From: Algicella marina
GTDB taxonomy: Bacteria > Pseudomonadota > Alphaproteobacteria > Rhodobacterales > Rhodobacteraceae
Direction: 5' to 3'
Assembly (NCBI RefSeq): GCF_009931615.1
Contig: NZ_CP046620.1
Coordinates: 1,503,501 to 1,567,500 of the forward strand
DNA length: 64,000 bases
Shown: positions 62,356-64,000 of the stretch, piece after piece
Layout: each line of letters starts with the position of its first letter
Numbering within the stretch: the first letter of the stretch is position 1
The notes under the pieces: model-generated
Told to the model about the DNA's origin: nothing
The model's input: the letters and a program-made list of their open reading frames with translations, nothing else
Databases searched by the model: none
Program-made: the position numbers and the translations under genes

Positions 62356-63234
62356 ATGCGATCCAATGCACTTGGCTGGATCTTACTGGCACCGACGCTG
62401 GTGATCCTGTTCTTCTTCGGGGTCCTGCCCTTCATCTACGTGGTGTTCGTCTCGTTTCATTCCTGGAACCCGTTCGCGGCCAATCCGGAAATGGTGTTCA
62501 ACGGTGCCGACAACTTCCGCCGGATCGTCTTCGATGCCGAGTTTCTCAATTCCGTCGGCGTGACGGTTATGTTCGTCTTCTTCGCCGTCGTCTCCGAACT
62601 GATCGTCGGCTATCTTCTTGCCCAGGCCTTCATGAAGGATTTTCCGGGCAAGGCTATCTTTCGCACCATCCACACCCTGCCGCTGATCATGGCCCCGATC
62701 ATCGTCGGCTCCGTCTGGAAACTGATGACGACGCCATCCATCGGCATCATCCCGCATTACCTCGATGAATGGTTCGGCATCACCATGAACATCGGCACTT
62801 CCGCCACAGCCGCCTTCACGACCATCGTGATCATGGATGTCTGGCACTGGACACCGCTGGTGACCCTGACGCTGATCGCCGCGCTTGTCTCGCTGCCGCC
62901 CGATCCGTTCGAACAGGCGCAGATCGACGGTGCCAACAAGCGCCAGATCTTCTGGCACATCACATTGCCTATGATTGCGCCCGCTGTCGTCGCTACCGTC
63001 TTCATCCGGCTGATGGATGCCCTTCGCACGGTGGACGAGGTTTGGATGCTGACAGGCGGCGGCCCCGGCTCCGCCACCCGGTTCGTCGGCGTTCACATCT
63101 TCAAGGAAGTCTTTCCCAAGACGAACTACGGCTATGGCTCCACCATCTCCGTGATCGTGCTGTACCTGACCATCGTCGCCTGCTGGCTGCTCTACGTGAC
63201 CATGCTTGCGCCCCGCAACACGAAGAAGGGTTGA
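62356..63234 (+). CDS. ABC sugar permease, first membrane subunit
   Basis: The 292-residue permease is of the UgpA/MalF type with six hydrophobic segments. The EAA loop reads PFEQAQIDGANKRQIFWHIT, the conserved contact with the ATPase. The N-terminal span is WILLAPTLVILFFFGVLPFI. GGGAGG lies just before the ATG. It forms a heterodimer with the next gene product. The ATPase gene must lie beyond the window or elsewhere. Confidence 0.92.
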   Translation: MRSNALGWILLAPTLVILFFFGVLPFIYVVFVSFHSWNPFAANPEMVFNGADNFRRIVFDAEFLNSVGVTVMFVFFAVVSELIVGYLLAQAFMKDFPGKAIFRTIHTLPLIMAPIIVGSVWKLMTTPSIGIIPHYLDEWFGITMNIGTSATAAFTTIVIMDVWHWTPLVTLTLIAALVSLPPDPFEQAQIDGANKRQIFWHITLPMIAPAVVATVFIRLMDALRTVDEVWMLTGGGPGSATRFVGVHIFKEVFPKTNYGYGSTISVIVLYLTIVACWLLYVTMLAPRNTKKG

Positions 63235-63238
63235 GACC

Positions 63239-64000
63239 ATGAGAAAGCAAAGCCCGATCATCGGTATCATCTTCTGGGTCATTGTCAGTTTCCTGACACT
63301 CTTCCCGATCTACTGGCTGTTCGTCATTTCGGTGAAACCGGCGGTGCAACTGTTCAGCACGCCCGATGTCATCCTCTCCGATCCGTACTGGGGCAACTAC
63401 GCGAAGGTCTGGGGCGATCGGCTGCTGCGCAGCTACATGCTCAACTCGGTGATCATTTCCACCGGCAACGCGGTACTCTGCACCATCCTCGGCTTCTTCG
63501 CCTGTTATGCACTCTCCCGGTTCAACATGGCCGGCAAGGAGTCGATGTTCTTCTGGACGATCACCAACCGTATGGCGCCGCCCGCCGTGTTCCTGCTGCC
63601 GCTGTTCCTGCTGATGACGCAGGTTTACGCCGTCGGCGACTGGCGGCTGCTGGACACGCGGATCGGCATGATCCTTGTATATTGCACCTTCAACCTGCCG
63701 TTTGCGATCTGGACGCTGCGGCCAACGGTGGAAGGCATACCGAAGGAACTGGACGAGGCCGCCTACGTGGACGGCGCATCGCCCTGGAAGGTCATCACAG
63801 AGGTCGTCTTCCCGCTCTGCCGTCCCGGCCTCGCAGTGACACTTATCCTGACATGGGTCTTTGCCTGGAACGAGTACCTGCTGGCAGCGACGCTGACGAA
63901 TTTCAACGCCCGCACGTTGACGACAGGCTTGTCCGAATATGTGACAACCACAGGCACGGAGTGGGGCATCATGGCCACGATATCGGTGTTCACGCTGATC
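63239..64000 (+). CDS. ABC sugar permease, second membrane subunit (runs off the window)
   Basis: The frame opens at ATG 63239, 4 bp after the previous stop, and stays open for 254 codons to the window edge. It begins MRKQSPIIGIIFWVIVSFLT and has the MalG-type EAA loop KELDEAAYVDGASPWKVITE followed by VVFPLCRPG, plus the usual WAWNEYLLA-like end (VFAWNEYLLAATLTN). Only the last part is missing. It is the partner of the preceding permease in an importer for the sugar or polyol of this cluster. Confidence 0.9.
   Translation, partial: MRKQSPIIGIIFWVIVSFLTLFPIYWLFVISVKPAVQLFSTPDVILSDPYWGNYAKVWGDRLLRSYMLNSVIISTGNAVLCTILGFFACYALSRFNMAGKESMFFWTITNRMAPPAVFLLPLFLLMTQVYAVGDWRLLDTRIGMILVYCTFNLPFAIWTLRPTVEGIPKELDEAAYVDGASPWKVITEVVFPLCRPGLAVTLILTWVFAWNEYLLAATLTNFNARTLTTGLSEYVTTTGTEWGIMATISVFTLI

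Overview
The window reads as chromosomal DNA of a marine alphaproteobacterium, most likely of the Rhodobacteraceae/roseobacter type. The base composition is high in GC. Genes are packed, with many ATGA or TGATG overlaps. The core genes are of the expected kinds: an isolated ctaD followed by a DUF2244 gene, divergent yqeY/carA, a tandem Lrp pair divergent from class I ilvC, secG-pyrG, cimA-cysS, and a DUF1127 small protein. A Na+-translocating NADH:quinone reductase (Nqr) operon suggests a salt-water habit. Genus and species cannot be read from the sequence.

Layout. 1-2.6 kb: the end of the nqr operon (nqrC tail, nqrD, nqrE, nqrF) with a terminator. 2.6-6.4 kb: three tandem hairpins, tRNA-Leu(GAG), a tiny membrane protein, lipB, a winged-helix/TolB-like/TPR regulator, a DUF1127 protein and a small exported protein. 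6.6-12.6 kb: ctaD, DUF2244, yqeY, carA and a membrane GT2 glycosyltransferase. 12.6-13.25 kb: about 650 bp without a convincing gene. 13.25-24 kb: a sulfotransferase-like/hydratase/GntR operon, a HAD nucleotidase, a UbiH-type hydroxylase, two Lrp regulators, ilvC, membrane proteins, secG, pyrG and a TerB-like protein. 24-30 kb: a MauG/CcpA-type di-haem peroxidase overlapping a Sel1 protein, an orphan TRAP binding protein, an agmatinase-family enzyme and a two-gene carnitine module (dehydrogenase plus BKACE). 30-41.7 kb: a multi-PAS GGDEF-EAL protein, a sugar kinase, two HNH-type proteins, tRNA-Leu(CAA), a zinc metallopeptidase, YqaA-DsbB, a chemoreceptor, an esterase and a 3-methyladenine glycosylase. 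41.7-53.3 kb: an MFS carrier, a zincin-like protein, a four-gene operon (phytoene-synthase-like, methyltransferase, cimA, cysS), MmcQ/aminotransferase/PEP-mutase-fold genes, a beta-barrel protein, tRNA-Gln(CTG) and a Tat-exported dioxygenase-fold protein paired with a haem membrane protein.

53.4-64 kb is the main accessory region, a divergon for sugar or polyol use. On the minus strand a SorC regulator is followed without real gaps by a ketose 3-epimerase-type enzyme, a PfkB kinase, a GatZ/KbaZ protein and four different short-chain dehydrogenases. On the plus strand lie a CUT1-type ABC binding protein and two permeases; the second permease runs off the window. No catalytic GatY/KbaY aldolase is present. 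The gene set therefore fits oxidation of a hexitol or ketose to a tagatose-type ketose, phosphorylation, and 4-epimerisation by the GatZ-like protein to fructose 6-phosphate. The substrate is inferred, not shown.

The observations most worth a second look are the polyol divergon and its operators, the tandem hairpins downstream of nqrF, the dioxygenase/haem-membrane pair, the 5' end of the di-haem peroxidase gene, the uneven base composition of cysS, and several inverted or phased repeats in promoter positions.
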